A stretch of 64,000 nucleotides of DNA from Shewanella psychrophila. Lineage in GTDB: Bacteria; Pseudomonadota; Gammaproteobacteria; Enterobacterales; Shewanellaceae. Shown piece by piece: positions 36,061 through 44,866 of the stretch (positions are counted from its first letter, which is position 1; every line of letters begins with the position of its first letter). The notes under the pieces were generated by a model. The model searched no databases. It was not told the origin of the DNA and was given only the letters and a program-made list of their open reading frames with translations. The stretch is from contig NZ_CP014782.1 of NCBI RefSeq assembly GCF_002005305.1, forward strand, positions 4,154,001 to 4,218,000, given 5' to 3'. The position numbers were made by a program, and so were the translations under genes.

Positions 36061-36342
36061 ATACCATTCCATATAAGTATCTGGTCAATTCAGAGACTCT
36101 CAGTTTTTCAATTCAAGGCGTATCGATGAGGAAATGGTATTCCCTTTTTAAGTCAATGTAACACCTAAGTGGAAACACTGAGAGCCTCACGCTGTGCCGC
36201 TGATGTTTAAAGCAAAGGGCAAAGCCTTTTATGCTTACGTTGAATGTTCTCGATATAGAATAACTATTAGCTTCAAACATTCACCTTGCCTACTGTGCTT
36301 TGAACTCCCGCTGCATCAGTAGATACTTACTCGGAATGGTAT
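36061..36342. mobile_element. MITE with IS630-like ends
   Basis: A 282-bp non-coding element. The left end ATACCATTCCATATAAGTAT and the reverse complement of the right end ATACCATTCCGAGTAAGTAT match at 17 of 20 positions, and TAAGTATCT is shared further in. TA flanks the CCATTCC/GGAATGG ends on both sides. The opening TACCATTCCAT is identical to the left end of the IS630-type element at 17998. No ORF inside. Confidence 0.8.
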
Positions 36343-36513
36343 AAGTACCTTAAGCATAGCCAGATAGGAATAGCGTGACCTAAATCACATGATCCCCAAC
36401 AAGCCCTTATTTCGTAAAGATATAATTACACTCATTATATCCAGCTAAAATAGGGGCTTTCCACCGAAAATACGATGAAAAACCCGTCAGTCTGTGGCAA
36501 TAAGCTTTTACAT

Positions 36514-38052
36514 CTATTTTTGCTTGCTAATCTTATATTCTCTGAGCTTATTGGCGATGGCAGTGTGTGAAACACCCAACTTCTTAGCAAGTTGACGCGT
36601 GCTTGGGTATGCCGGATAAAGTCGTCTTAATAGGCTGGATTCAAACTGTTTCATTGCCTGATCTAAGCTTCCCTCAAATTGATGGTCAAAATAACCGAAT
36701 CCTTCCGCATAGGAGGGTAATTTCAGGTGCTCCACCGATAACTCAGCAGAGCCATCCCACATAGACACAGCCCTAAAGATGGCATTCTTAAGCTGACGGA
36801 CATTTCCCGGCCAAGCATAATTGAGTAGGTGCTCACGGCATTGAGCCGAAATACGCCTAATTGGAATAGACAGCTGTTGGCTGTAATGCTCGAGGAACAT
36901 CTCTGTAAGTGGGATAACATCAACCTTACGCTCACGCAATGAAGGCATGTGAAAACTCAATACATGAATTCGATAATAGAGATCTTCTCTAAACTCACCA
37001 GTCTGACACAACTCGGCCAGATTCTTCTGAGTCGAGCAGATGATCCTGACATCGGCTCTCACTTCATTGTCTTCGCCTAACCGCCTGAATGTTCCGTCCT
37101 GGAGTAAGCGTAGCAGCTTAACCTGTGCCGATTTAGACATCTCGGCAATCTCATCGAGAAAAACAGTGCCCCCCTTGCCCTCCTCAAAGAAGCCTCTCTT
37201 CACCACAGTGCCGTTACTGACGAAACCAAACAATTCCTCTTCGGCGGCGCTATCCGGCAGGGCCGCACAATTGATGGCGATAAAAGGATGCTCTCTGCGC
37301 ATACTGGCATCGTGACATGCTCTGGCCATCAACTCCTTGCCCGTCCCCGTCTCCCCGGTGATCAACAGAGGTGCATCAAGCTGAGCCATACGACGTGCCT
37401 GTACCAGCACCTCTTTCATTTTGTCACTGGTCACAAGAACGTTCTCAAAACCCACTGTTTGACTCTGCAAGGCATTAAACTGTTTACCCACACGTGCCGG
37501 TGATTTCAATGACACGACGGCACCAGCAAGAATACTCTTATCACTCTCATCGGGCAGATAGATAGGTAGCATCTCGGCAAGATATTCGTTCTGGCCTATA
37601 TTAACTCGGGTCGCCTGGGCCAGCACTAAGCTCTCACTGAGCCAGCGACTAAAGTTAAAACCCTGAACCCAGTGATTGAGCGGTTCATCTATTATTTCAT
37701 GTTCAGCCATACCCACCGTCATGAGTGCAGATTCATTCACGATCCGTACCCGACCTTTCACGTCGATTGAAAAAACTGAATCGGGCAAGGTTTTAAGCAA
37801 GGTTTTTAAGGCGTAATGCTCTTGCTCCGATGGCATAAAGGAAACGGTGCGAACATCATGCACCCCTTCAACTTTTCTGATCAGGGGCAATAATTCGCTG
37901 AGCACATCGAAATTGACTTCAGCGAACTGAAGGTAGAGAAAACCTTGGTTACTGGCATCTATCGCGATAAGGTTAATGCCGTAACCTTCTAAAATCATCA
38001 AAATGTCTTTGGCCAGACCGACACGGTCCAAGCAACATACTTCGAGGCGCAT
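36514..38052 (-). CDS. tyrR: Aromatic amino-acid regulator TyrR
   Basis: A regulator of about 512 residues. N-terminal ACT domain (MRLEVCCLDRVGLAKDIL, the standard TyrR beginning), then a PAS domain (about 80-190). The AAA+ domain has Walker A GETGTGKELMARA, but the sigma-54 contact loop is replaced (ELFGFVSNGTVVKRGF), as in TyrR, which works with sigma-70. The C-terminal helix-turn-helix is RQLAKKLGVSHTAIANKLREY. I use the ATG at 38052 because homologues start there; the 22 upstream codons are unlikely. It probably controls phhAB, fahA-maiA and itself. Confidence 0.92.
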   Translation of the reverse strand: MRLEVCCLDRVGLAKDILMILEGYGINLIAIDASNQGFLYLQFAEVNFDVLSELLPLIRKVEGVHDVRTVSFMPSEQEHYALKTLLKTLPDSVFSIDVKGRVRIVNESALMTVGMAEHEIIDEPLNHWVQGFNFSRWLSESLVLAQATRVNIGQNEYLAEMLPIYLPDESDKSILAGAVVSLKSPARVGKQFNALQSQTVGFENVLVTSDKMKEVLVQARRMAQLDAPLLITGETGTGKELMARACHDASMRREHPFIAINCAALPDSAAEEELFGFVSNGTVVKRGFFEEGKGGTVFLDEIAEMSKSAQVKLLRLLQDGTFRRLGEDNEVRADVRIICSTQKNLAELCQTGEFREDLYYRIHVLSFHMPSLRERKVDVIPLTEMFLEHYSQQLSIPIRRISAQCREHLLNYAWPGNVRQLKNAIFRAVSMWDGSAELSVEHLKLPSYAEGFGYFDHQFEGSLDQAMKQFESSLLRRLYPAYPSTRQLAKKLGVSHTAIANKLREYKISKQK

Positions 38053-38185
38053 ACTGTCAAATTTCCCTTTATTAATAGTATCGTTATTGGGATAACTCAC
38101 AAATAACAAGCCGTCCATTTCAAATTTGGAACTCGGCTCTTAGCAGTTCATCAAAGGCTTATACGTTAGAAGGTTATGATAAATG

Positions 38186-38203
38186 TGGCAAGTCTTGTTT
38201 ACA
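38186..38203 (-). promoter_or_regulatory. Candidate TyrR box
   Basis: On the minus strand, TGTAAACAAGACTTGCCA matches TGTAAA-N6-TTTACA at 10 of 12 positions, including the invariant G and C. It lies between phhB and tyrR, about 135 bp before the tyrR start, fitting autoregulation. Confidence 0.55.
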
Positions 38204-38274
38204 GTACGAGAGGATGTTTTGAATAATTCGAGCAGGTTAATAAGTCTAACCTGCTGATTTTATATAGTTAAGTG

Positions 38275-38613
38275 TTAACCTAATAACTGGTCGGTCTTGG
38301 CTGCCATGATGAAGTCGTTCTTATGCAGTCCCTTGATTGAATGGGACCACCAAGTCACAGTGACCTTGCCCCACTCGGTTAAGATCCCTGGATGATGAAA
38401 TTCAGCTTCAGCCAGCTCCGCCAACTCATTGGTGAATACCATGGCAAGCTTAAAATTTTTGAACTTGTAAACGCGCTCTAACTGCATCACGCCATCACGT
38501 ACTTCGACACCCCAATCGGGGATCATTCTTATAAGCTCCGCAAGTTCACTGTCAGAGACTTTAGGCGCATCGGCCTGACAGGCTTCACATTTCATTTCCG
38601 ATAACTTAGACAT
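38275..38613 (-). CDS. phhB: Pterin-4a-carbinolamine dehydratase
   Basis: A 112-residue enzyme that recycles the tetrahydropterin cofactor of phenylalanine hydroxylase. The conserved active-site histidines are in AEFHHPGILTEWGKVTVTWWSH. The N-terminus carries an unusual CEACQ pair of cysteines (residues 9-12). It is 126 bp downstream of phhA, on the same strand, and probably co-transcribed with it. Confidence 0.94.
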   Translation of the reverse strand: MSKLSEMKCEACQADAPKVSDSELAELIRMIPDWGVEVRDGVMQLERVYKFKNFKLAMVFTNELAELAEAEFHHPGILTEWGKVTVTWWSHSIKGLHKNDFIMAAKTDQLLG

Positions 38614-38739
38614 TATTCTTCCTTAGATTTTGCATATTTATTATTTAAATATCGGCGGTGTTCAACAGCCGACAAACTTCAATGACCACTAGTCACACTT
38701 TATCCATCTAATGCAGATAAATATAGCTTTAAACCATGA

Positions 38740-39537
38740 TTAACTGGCTTTAGACTTTGGCTCATATAGGGGAGCAAACAAGCCTAGCTTTTTGGCTTCG
38801 GCTACGGCACCCATGATATCCATCTCAACGATTTCATCGAGAAACGATAGGCCATCGACGGCGTAATAGACAGGTTGCATAATATCGATGCGATAAGGTG
38901 TTCTTAATACGTCCACAAGGTTAAAAGGTTTAATCTGTGGCTCAGCTCCCATCGCATATAAGGTTTCTCCCGGTGAACTCAATATACCACCACCATAGAT
39001 AGACAAGGAATCATCTCGATTGCGGATCAGACCAAACTCGACGGTAAACCAGTACAAACGAGCCAGTAATACCCTGTCCTCCTTGCTCGCTGCTAAACCT
39101 AACTTTCCATAGGCATGTGAAAATTTGGCAAAAGATTCGTTGGTCAACAGGGGACAATGACCAAACACCTCATGGAAAATGTCAGGCTCTCTTAAATAAT
39201 CAAATTCATCTTTACTGCGAATGAAGGTTGCTACAGGAAACTCGCGGTTAGCCAATAGCTCAAAGAAGCGCTCGAAAGAGATCAATGCAGGCACGGCAGC
39301 CGTTTTCCAGCCCGTCATACTCAACAATACCTTATCGATATTCTGAAGCTGTGGAATGTTATTGGCCGACAAGCCAAGATCTATCAGACCTTGCTGATAC
39401 TCGTTGCAGGCATATTCAGATAAATTTCCCTGCTGTCTCACATACAAGGCTTGCCAAGTGTCATGCTCTACTTGAGGGTAATCTATGTGGCCATCGGCAT
39501 CCGGTAACCGAGCCACATACTCTGTATTTTTACTCAT
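38740..39537 (-). CDS. phhA: Phenylalanine-4-hydroxylase
   Basis: A 265-residue iron- and tetrahydropterin-dependent monooxygenase turning phenylalanine into tyrosine. The iron ligands are visible in DIFHEVFGHCPLL (two His) and WFTVEFGLI (Glu). It consists of the catalytic domain only, as in other bacterial enzymes. Together with phhB, fahA and maiA it makes a phenylalanine/tyrosine catabolic set. A weak TyrR-like site (TGTAAC-N6-ATTACG, minus strand, 39643-39660) lies about 105 bp upstream. Confidence 0.95.
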   Translation of the reverse strand: MSKNTEYVARLPDADGHIDYPQVEHDTWQALYVRQQGNLSEYACNEYQQGLIDLGLSANNIPQLQNIDKVLLSMTGWKTAAVPALISFERFFELLANREFPVATFIRSKDEFDYLREPDIFHEVFGHCPLLTNESFAKFSHAYGKLGLAASKEDRVLLARLYWFTVEFGLIRNRDDSLSIYGGGILSSPGETLYAMGAEPQIKPFNLVDVLRTPYRIDIMQPVYYAVDGLSFLDEIVEMDIMGAVAEAKKLGLFAPLYEPKSKAS

Positions 39538-39901
39538 GTCTTTTTATATTACTCATTATGGTTCTCTTATTCATACTCGATCAATCTGGCTTTTTTGTTA
39601 ACTCCCTCACAGTTTATTCTTTGCCTAAACCCACACCACCTTCGTAATCTTTTTGTTACAGCGAAAGTGATAAATGTCATAAACGACTAGAAATAATAGC
39701 ATTTACCCGTACCTTTAACTTTACGAAATAATGTATAAGCACACTATCTCCCCTAAGTAGGCTATTAATATGGCTTTTCCTTGTCAGTTTATTAAAATAG
39801 AACAATCAGACTGTAATTATCACCAACTAAACTCGTGATAAGCGACTAAACTCAGCACGTTGAGCTGAATTGGCTACCGAATTAGGCCACTAAGGAAAGA
39901 A
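39538..39901. other. Intergenic region between divergent phhA and galU
   Basis: 364 bp holding the phhA and galU promoters. Apart from the weak TyrR-like palindrome at 39643-39660 I see no repeat, RNA or ORF that I would defend. An AAGGA ribosome-binding site precedes galU. Confidence 0.45.
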
Positions 39902-40825
39902 ATGAAACAAGCGCAAATACGTAAAGCTGTGATCCCTGTTGCCGGACTAGGGACAAGGATGCTTCCTGCGACTAAGGCCATTCCAAAAGAGATGCTGCCA
40001 GTGGTCGATAAGCCGCTAATTCAATATGTTGTTAATGAAGCCATTGCCGCAGGTATCAATGAAATAGTCCTAGTTACCCATGCCAGCAAAAATCCTATTG
40101 AAAACCATTTCGATACCAGTTTCGAACTCGAAGCCCAGCTAGAGAAGCGCGTGAAACGCCAACTATTGACCGAAGTGCAGTCCATCTGCCCACCTGACGT
40201 AACAGTGATAAGTGTAAGGCAGGCACAGGCGAAAGGTTTAGGCCATGCTATCTTATGTGCGAAGCCTGTGATCGGAGATGAACCCTTTGCCGTGCTGCTA
40301 CCCGATGTTATCGTCGATGAAGCCAGCTGCAACCTCAGTCAAGACAATTTGGCTGAAATGGTGAGGTTATTTAACTCTACCTGTATCGGCCAAATCATGG
40401 TTGAAGGTGTGCCCTTAGAGCAAGTCAATCAATACGGTATCGCCGACGTCAATGGCAATCAGTTAAAACCCGGTGATTCAGCACCTTTAGCTCAGCTGGT
40501 AGAAAAACCAAGCATAGAAAAGGCTCCTTCAAACCTTGCTGTCGTCGGGCGTTACATCTTACCTGCAGATATTTGGCCCTTACTGGCCAAGACTCCCGCT
40601 GGTGCGGGGGATGAGATTCAGCTCACCGATGCCATCGCCATGATGATGGAAAAGCAGACGGTAAACGCCTACTACATGAAGGGAAAGAGCCACGATTGTG
40701 GTAACAAGCTGGGATACATGCAGGCCAACATAGAGCATGCCCTGCGCCACAAAGATATAGGTCAAGACTTTACACAGTACCTAATCAATTTAGTCACAGA
40801 ATTAAACGAGGATAAACAGGCATGA
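39902..40825 (+). CDS. galU: UTP--glucose-1-phosphate uridylyltransferase
   Basis: A 307-residue nucleotidyltransferase making UDP-glucose. N-terminal signature VIPVAGLGTRMLPATKAIPKEMLPVVDKP, then AKGLGHAILCAKPVIGDEPFAVLLPDVI and the sugar-binding LVEKPSIEKAPSNLAVVGRYIL. Length is standard. It overlaps galE by four bases (ATGA). The pair supplies UDP-glucose and UDP-galactose for the envelope polysaccharides made at both ends of this window. Confidence 0.96.
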   Translation: MKQAQIRKAVIPVAGLGTRMLPATKAIPKEMLPVVDKPLIQYVVNEAIAAGINEIVLVTHASKNPIENHFDTSFELEAQLEKRVKRQLLTEVQSICPPDVTVISVRQAQAKGLGHAILCAKPVIGDEPFAVLLPDVIVDEASCNLSQDNLAEMVRLFNSTCIGQIMVEGVPLEQVNQYGIADVNGNQLKPGDSAPLAQLVEKPSIEKAPSNLAVVGRYILPADIWPLLAKTPAGAGDEIQLTDAIAMMMEKQTVNAYYMKGKSHDCGNKLGYMQANIEHALRHKDIGQDFTQYLINLVTELNEDKQA

Positions 40826-41835
40826 CCATATTAGTCACAGGTGGCGCGGGTTATATCGGCAGCCATACAGTGGTAGAGCTATTAAATACGGGACAAGATG
40901 TGGTTATCGTCGATAACTTAGCTAACTCGAATATCGAAGCCTTACATAGAGTCGAAGAGATCACTGGTAAATCTGTCACCTTTTATCAAGGTGATGTGCT
41001 CAATAAAGCCTTCCTACAGAAGGTGTTTAGCGATCATCAAATCCAATCAGTAATCCATTTCGCCGGTCTTAAAGCCGTTGGTGAATCGGTGGCCCAGCCA
41101 TTACGCTATTATGAAAACAATGTCACCGGCACTTTAGTGCTTTGCGAAGTCATGGCGGCTAACAATGTCAAAAATATAGTCTTTAGCTCATCGGCCACTG
41201 TTTACGGTGATCCTGCCAGCTTGCCTATCACCGAAGACTTTCCTACAGGTGCAACTAACCCCTATGGTCAGTCCAAGCTAATGGTCGAGCATATATTACA
41301 AGATTTGCATCATTCAGATCCAAGCTGGAACATAGCCATACTAAGGTATTTTAACCCAGTAGGAGCCCATAAGAGTGGCCGCATTGGTGAAGATCCTAAC
41401 GATATTCCTAATAACCTGATGCCATTTATCGCTCAGGTAGCAGTGGGGAAACGTGATAAACTCAGCGTGTTCGGTGATGATTATGACACCCATGACGGTA
41501 CCGGCGTTCGTGACTATATTCATGTGGTCGACTTAGCCATAGGTCATCTACGGGCTTTAGAGAAACTCAAAGCTCAGTCTGGCTTGGTAACCTATAATTT
41601 AGGCACAGGCCAAGGCTACAGCGTCATCGATATGGTGAAAGCCTTTGAAAAAGCCTGCGGTAAGCCCATCAAGTATCAAATTGTCCCACGCCGTCCGGGT
41701 GATATTGCCGCTTGTTATGCGGATCCAGACAAAGCCCAGAACGAGCTTAACTGGAAAGCGACACATAGCCTGGAAGACATGGCCAGTAGCAGCTGGCACT
41801 GGCAGTCGAGTAATCCTAACGGCTATGGACAATAG
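40822..41835 (+). CDS. galE: UDP-glucose 4-epimerase
   Basis: A 337-residue short-chain dehydrogenase-type epimerase. NAD-binding GGAGYIGSH at the N-terminus, catalytic SSSATVYGDP and YGQSK (YX3K), then the sugar-binding region RYFNPVGAH. Length matches E. coli GalE. Its stop is followed within two bases by a heptamer repeat array. Confidence 0.96.
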   Translation: MTILVTGGAGYIGSHTVVELLNTGQDVVIVDNLANSNIEALHRVEEITGKSVTFYQGDVLNKAFLQKVFSDHQIQSVIHFAGLKAVGESVAQPLRYYENNVTGTLVLCEVMAANNVKNIVFSSSATVYGDPASLPITEDFPTGATNPYGQSKLMVEHILQDLHHSDPSWNIAILRYFNPVGAHKSGRIGEDPNDIPNNLMPFIAQVAVGKRDKLSVFGDDYDTHDGTGVRDYIHVVDLAIGHLRALEKLKAQSGLVTYNLGTGQGYSVIDMVKAFEKACGKPIKYQIVPRRPGDIAACYADPDKAQNELNWKATHSLEDMASSSWHWQSSNPNGYGQ

Positions 41836-41836
41836 A

Positions 41837-41892
41837 TAGGTTCTAGGTTCTAGGTTCTAGGTTCTAGGTTCTAGGTTCTAGGTTCTAGAACC
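41837..41892. repeat. Heptamer tandem repeat (TAGGTTC x7)
   Basis: Seven perfect copies of TAGGTTC (41837-41885), followed by TAGAACC, so the last copy and the tail make the palindrome AGGTTCTAGAACCT. It starts two bases after the galE stop and may add a terminator-like hairpin. A likely variable-number locus. Confidence 0.9.
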
Positions 41893-41922
41893 TTAGCTTT
41901 TCACTCAATTAAGCAGTAGCAA

Positions 41923-42408
41923 ATGAGCAATATTAATCAGAGTCGTCGACGCATTTTTAGTCGAAAAAAATCCAACGCCATACGGCCACCATGGAGTAAA
42001 ACAGATATCGAATTTACCGATATCTGTTCCCGCTGTGATAAATGTATTAAAGCTTGTGAGACACAGATTATTTTTCGGGGAGATGGTGGCTTTCCTGAGA
42101 TTAATTTTGCCGATGACGAGTGTACCTTCTGTAAGAAGTGCGCTGAGGTTTGCCCCGAACCATTGTTTATCGATACCGAGCAAGCCCCCTGGGAATTAAA
42201 GGCTATAGTTCAGGAATCTTGTCTAGCTTATAAGGGAGTCTGGTGCCAAAGTTGTAAAGATGCCTGCGATGAGCGGGCCATTAGCTTTAATCCCGCCATC
42301 GGCCAGGCCCCAAAACCTCAGATAAACACAGAACTGTGCACTGGCTGTGGCGCCTGCGCAGCCCCTTGCCCCACAAATGCCATCAACTTACTCTCCCTTG
42401 ACCAATAA
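41923..42408 (+). CDS. napF: NapF-like ferredoxin-type protein
   Basis: A 161-residue protein with cysteine clusters for four-iron-four-sulphur centres: CSRCDKCIKAC, CTFCKKCAEVCP, CQSCKDAC (variant) and CTGCGACAAPCP. The Arg-rich N-terminus (SRRRIFSRKK) is typical of NapF, which helps load or reduce the periplasmic nitrate reductase NapA from the cytoplasm. No other nap gene is present here, so this is a detached copy. The role in nitrate respiration is inferred from the family. Confidence 0.85.
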   Translation: MSNINQSRRRIFSRKKSNAIRPPWSKTDIEFTDICSRCDKCIKACETQIIFRGDGGFPEINFADDECTFCKKCAEVCPEPLFIDTEQAPWELKAIVQESCLAYKGVWCQSCKDACDERAISFNPAIGQAPKPQINTELCTGCGACAAPCPTNAINLLSLDQ

Positions 42409-42543
42409 ACAGAGTAATAGCTCTAGCCAATTAAGACAAGGCACAGCCAAAAAAATGACATTTTAGTGCCAAATATTAGTGGTTTGTTTACTGCGGGTTT
42501 AAGGTTAATATCAGCTTATTCATGATCTAGTTAGTAGAGCATT

Positions 42544-42963
42544 ATGTTCGGAAATAAGAAAAGCAATACAGGACTCACCTTCGTAGCTCAAGGCACTAAA
42601 CTCTCTGGCGAGAGTCACTTTGCTGGAGAAGCCCTCATAGGTGGCGAAATGTACGGAAAGGTGAGTTCAACGGGAAAAATCACCATAGAAACTGATGGTT
42701 ATGTTGACGGAGAACTGAACTGCGACGAATTGAAAGTCTCGGGTAACTTCAAGGGTAAACTTAAGTGTAAAAAACTCAATATCACCAGCACTGGTACCGT
42801 TGAAGGTGAAATAGCCTGTGAGTCTATGGAGATATTTGAAGGAGGTCAGTTTATCGGTATGCGTGTGAGAGAAGATATCGCCTTATTGAACACTGTCTCA
42901 CGAGACGAAAACAGTCACGTTGAACCTAAATCAGATATTCAAGGTGAGCTGCAAGCAAATTAA
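42544..42963 (+). CDS. Bactofilin (polymer-forming cytoskeletal protein)
   Basis: A 139-residue protein with the right-handed beta-helix of bactofilins (DUF583). Repeats with regular glycine and hydrophobic residues run from about 10 to 115 (GESHFAGEALIGGEMYGKVSS, GYVDGELNCDELKVSGNFKGK, STGTVEGEIACESMEIFEGG). The short flexible ends are typical. Bactofilins form filaments at the membrane and affect shape or polysaccharide deposition. It stands alone. Confidence 0.9.
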   Translation: MFGNKKSNTGLTFVAQGTKLSGESHFAGEALIGGEMYGKVSSTGKITIETDGYVDGELNCDELKVSGNFKGKLKCKKLNITSTGTVEGEIACESMEIFEGGQFIGMRVREDIALLNTVSRDENSHVEPKSDIQGELQAN

Positions 42964-43018
42964 CCAGCGGAAAACATAGTTTCTGGCGCCTTCCTTGGCG
43001 CCTCATCAAGCCATATGC

Positions 43019-43696
43019 TTACTCTTGGCTCTGTCTTATCGTTAATAGGTATTCTCTGAGCAATTTAACAAACTCATCTGCGGGTCTGTCCAGACAGTCT
43101 ATGGGAACATAAATATGGAAGCCCAAATTCTTACTCAACATTTCGCATCTATGTCCGAACATTGCCAGTACACCTCTGTAACGCTCTTCATTGACCATTA
43201 ATGGGGTAAACTCCGAGTTCATATAGGCTTCCAACTCCATTAGGTCTTCATCTAGGGTCACTGCAGACATCAGCAATGGTCGCTGTTCGGTTAGCAGGCC
43301 AGTGGCGAGTCGACCTGGGATCATATCCAGCACAGGATTGATTTTCTTGAGCTTGATGCCAATATAGGGTAATTGGATAGACTCAAAACCATCCAGTCCA
43401 CGGGGAATATCTATCCTCTGTACATTCTCCCAATCAAGAAAAATACTGCCGCGTCTGTGGTGATACTTAAGCCCTTGTTGGTTAAGCTCTAGGCTAACTT
43501 CAGGTTCGAGAATTTTGGACACCCCAAGTACCAGAGATATCACCCCTAATGAGAAGCAGAGCATACCTGGGGCAAACATGGTTGTAGAGGACAAGAATAA
43601 ACTTATGCCTATTGTCAGGGCGATTGCGCCGACTAAGGTCAAAGTCCTGCTGTTACGCTTAAATTTCGAGTTAATCTGTACTACTTCAATATCCAA
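43019..43696 (-). CDS. DUF2982-like membrane protein
   Basis: A 225-residue protein with two membrane segments at about 18-38 and 40-60, and a cytoplasmic domain with FLDWENVQRIDIP. It resembles the DUF2982 family of Shewanella and Vibrio; function unknown. The start codon is TTG at 43696, preceded by AGGAT eight bases upstream. Its first 18 codons (MDIEVVQINSKFKRNSR) are echoed in every unit of the tandem array just upstream. Confidence 0.7.
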   Translation of the reverse strand: MDIEVVQINSKFKRNSRTLTLVGAIALTIGISLFLSSTTMFAPGMLCFSLGVISLVLGVSKILEPEVSLELNQQGLKYHHRRGSIFLDWENVQRIDIPRGLDGFESIQLPYIGIKLKKINPVLDMIPGRLATGLLTEQRPLLMSAVTLDEDLMELEAYMNSEFTPLMVNEERYRGVLAMFGHRCEMLSKNLGFHIYVPIDCLDRPADEFVKLLREYLLTIRQSQE

Positions 43697-44037
43697 GATT
43701 TATCCTAAAAGATCTATTTGCTGCTATGGGGTTTCAATTTCAAGTTTATCTGTGCTGCTTTTATATCCAACCGTTATCCTAAAAGATCTATTTGCTGCTA
43801 TTGGGTTTCAATTTCAAGTTTATCTATGCTGCTTTTATATCCAACCGTTATCCTAAAAGATCTATTTGCTGCTATTGGGTTTCAATTTCAAGTTTATCTA
43901 TGCTGCTTTTATATCCAAGATTTATCCTAAAAGATCTATTTGCTGCTATTGGGTTTCAATTTCAAGTTTATCTGTGCTGCTTTTATATCCAACCGTTATC
44001 CTAAAAGATCTATTTGCTGCTATTGGGTTTCAATGTC
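43691..44037. repeat. 74-bp tandem array of gene-start copies
   Basis: About 4.7 copies of a 74-bp unit, beginning at 43691, 43765, 43839, 43913 and 43987. On the minus strand each unit carries AGGAT, a TTG start (43770, 43844, 43918, 43992) and a short frame. The frame is 18 codons (MDIKAAQINLKLKPNSSK) at 43770 and 43992, with one variant residue at 43770. It is cut to six codons by TAG at 43844 and 43918. The unit is a diverged copy of the 5' end of the DUF2982-like gene. Plus-strand frames across the array are not genes. Confidence 0.85.
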
Positions 44038-44790
44038 GAGTTGTTCTGTAGCTCTTTCATATTTAAGTCTAAACCAAAGCCTGCCCACATATTCATGAAT
44101 GGCCCGCTGAGATGAGAGTAAGTTATTAGCATCGAGCTGCCACCAATAACCTTGTCTAGCAATAAAGTCTGTAGGGGCGGCTTCAGGGCTCAACCCCTGA
44201 CTGTGAAAGATAGCCATAGACCTTGCCATATGGGTCGCGGAAGTAACGAGTCTAAATGGATAGTTACCCACATCCCATTTAAGATATTGGGCTTCTTCTA
44301 TGGTGTCTTTGGCTAATGGGAAGGTGATGATACGATCTTTAGGGATCCCTAGCTGCATGGCGGCCTCGGCCATCACTTGAGCGTGGGGTGTTTTTGAGAC
44401 GCTTCCTCCCCAGCCACTAACAATCAAAATACAATCTTTGCCCAATTTATACTGGCGTACCCCTTCGGTTAATCTAGCCAAGGCCGTAGTCGATAGCTTG
44501 TGAACAGCAGCTCCAGATACTCCATCATCATGGCCACTGCCCAGCACCATGACTAAACAGCCGGCACCTATAGCTTGGTTATTGACTTGGTATTGCTCTT
44601 CAAGAGAAGTAGTGAGTAGATTGCTCCCCACAGAGCTACTCAGAAAGGCCAGAATAACAACTGCAACGGCCAATACAGAACGAACCAGTTTACGGTTTCT
44701 CAGCATCACGATGCAAAATAGCAATAATAGAACAACCAAAGGAATTGGCATAAAGAGTTGTGAGATTGCTTTTTTAAGCCAAAACATCAT
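44020..44790 (-). CDS. elyC: Envelope biogenesis factor ElyC (YdcF/DUF218 family)
   Basis: A 256-residue protein. Two N-terminal membrane segments (about 10-28 and 35-55), then a DUF218 domain with VMVLGSGHD, ARLTEGVRQY, LIVSGWGG and LVTSATHMARSMAIFHSQG. E. coli ElyC has the same layout and affects peptidoglycan synthesis and the use of lipid carrier. The last codons (LDIETQ) lie within the first, partial unit of the 74-bp array, so the C-terminus may have been altered by the repeat. Confidence 0.85.
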   Translation of the reverse strand: MMFWLKKAISQLFMPIPLVVLLLLFCIVMLRNRKLVRSVLAVAVVILAFLSSSVGSNLLTTSLEEQYQVNNQAIGAGCLVMVLGSGHDDGVSGAAVHKLSTTALARLTEGVRQYKLGKDCILIVSGWGGSVSKTPHAQVMAEAAMQLGIPKDRIITFPLAKDTIEEAQYLKWDVGNYPFRLVTSATHMARSMAIFHSQGLSPEAAPTDFIARQGYWWQLDANNLLSSQRAIHEYVGRLWFRLKYERATEQLDIETQ

Positions 44791-44866
44791 GTTGCTAGCC
44801 CAGTGAACCTAATTTCGGGCTAGTCTAACATAAGTTTTTATCTCTGTAGCTTAAGTGACATGGGGA

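Noticed and set aside
36514..38052. TyrR as a sigma-54 activator
   Set aside because: The AAA+ domain is of the NtrC type but the GAFTGA loop is replaced, as in known TyrR proteins that work with sigma-70.
39285..39647. A 120-codon plus-strand frame over the start of phhA
   Set aside because: It is antisense to well-supported phhA sequence, has no ribosome-binding site and its peptide looks like a shadow of phhA.
43691..44037. CRISPR array
   Set aside because: The units are contiguous with no unique spacers, are too long, and there are no cas genes. The same applies to the 128-bp duplication at 50566.
43515..44051. A series of overlapping plus-strand frames of 60-113 codons with repeating peptides across the 74-bp array
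   Set aside because: They arise because the 74-bp unit is not a multiple of three and lacks stops in these frames. They have no independent ribosome-binding sites and lie antisense to the array's own gene-start copies.
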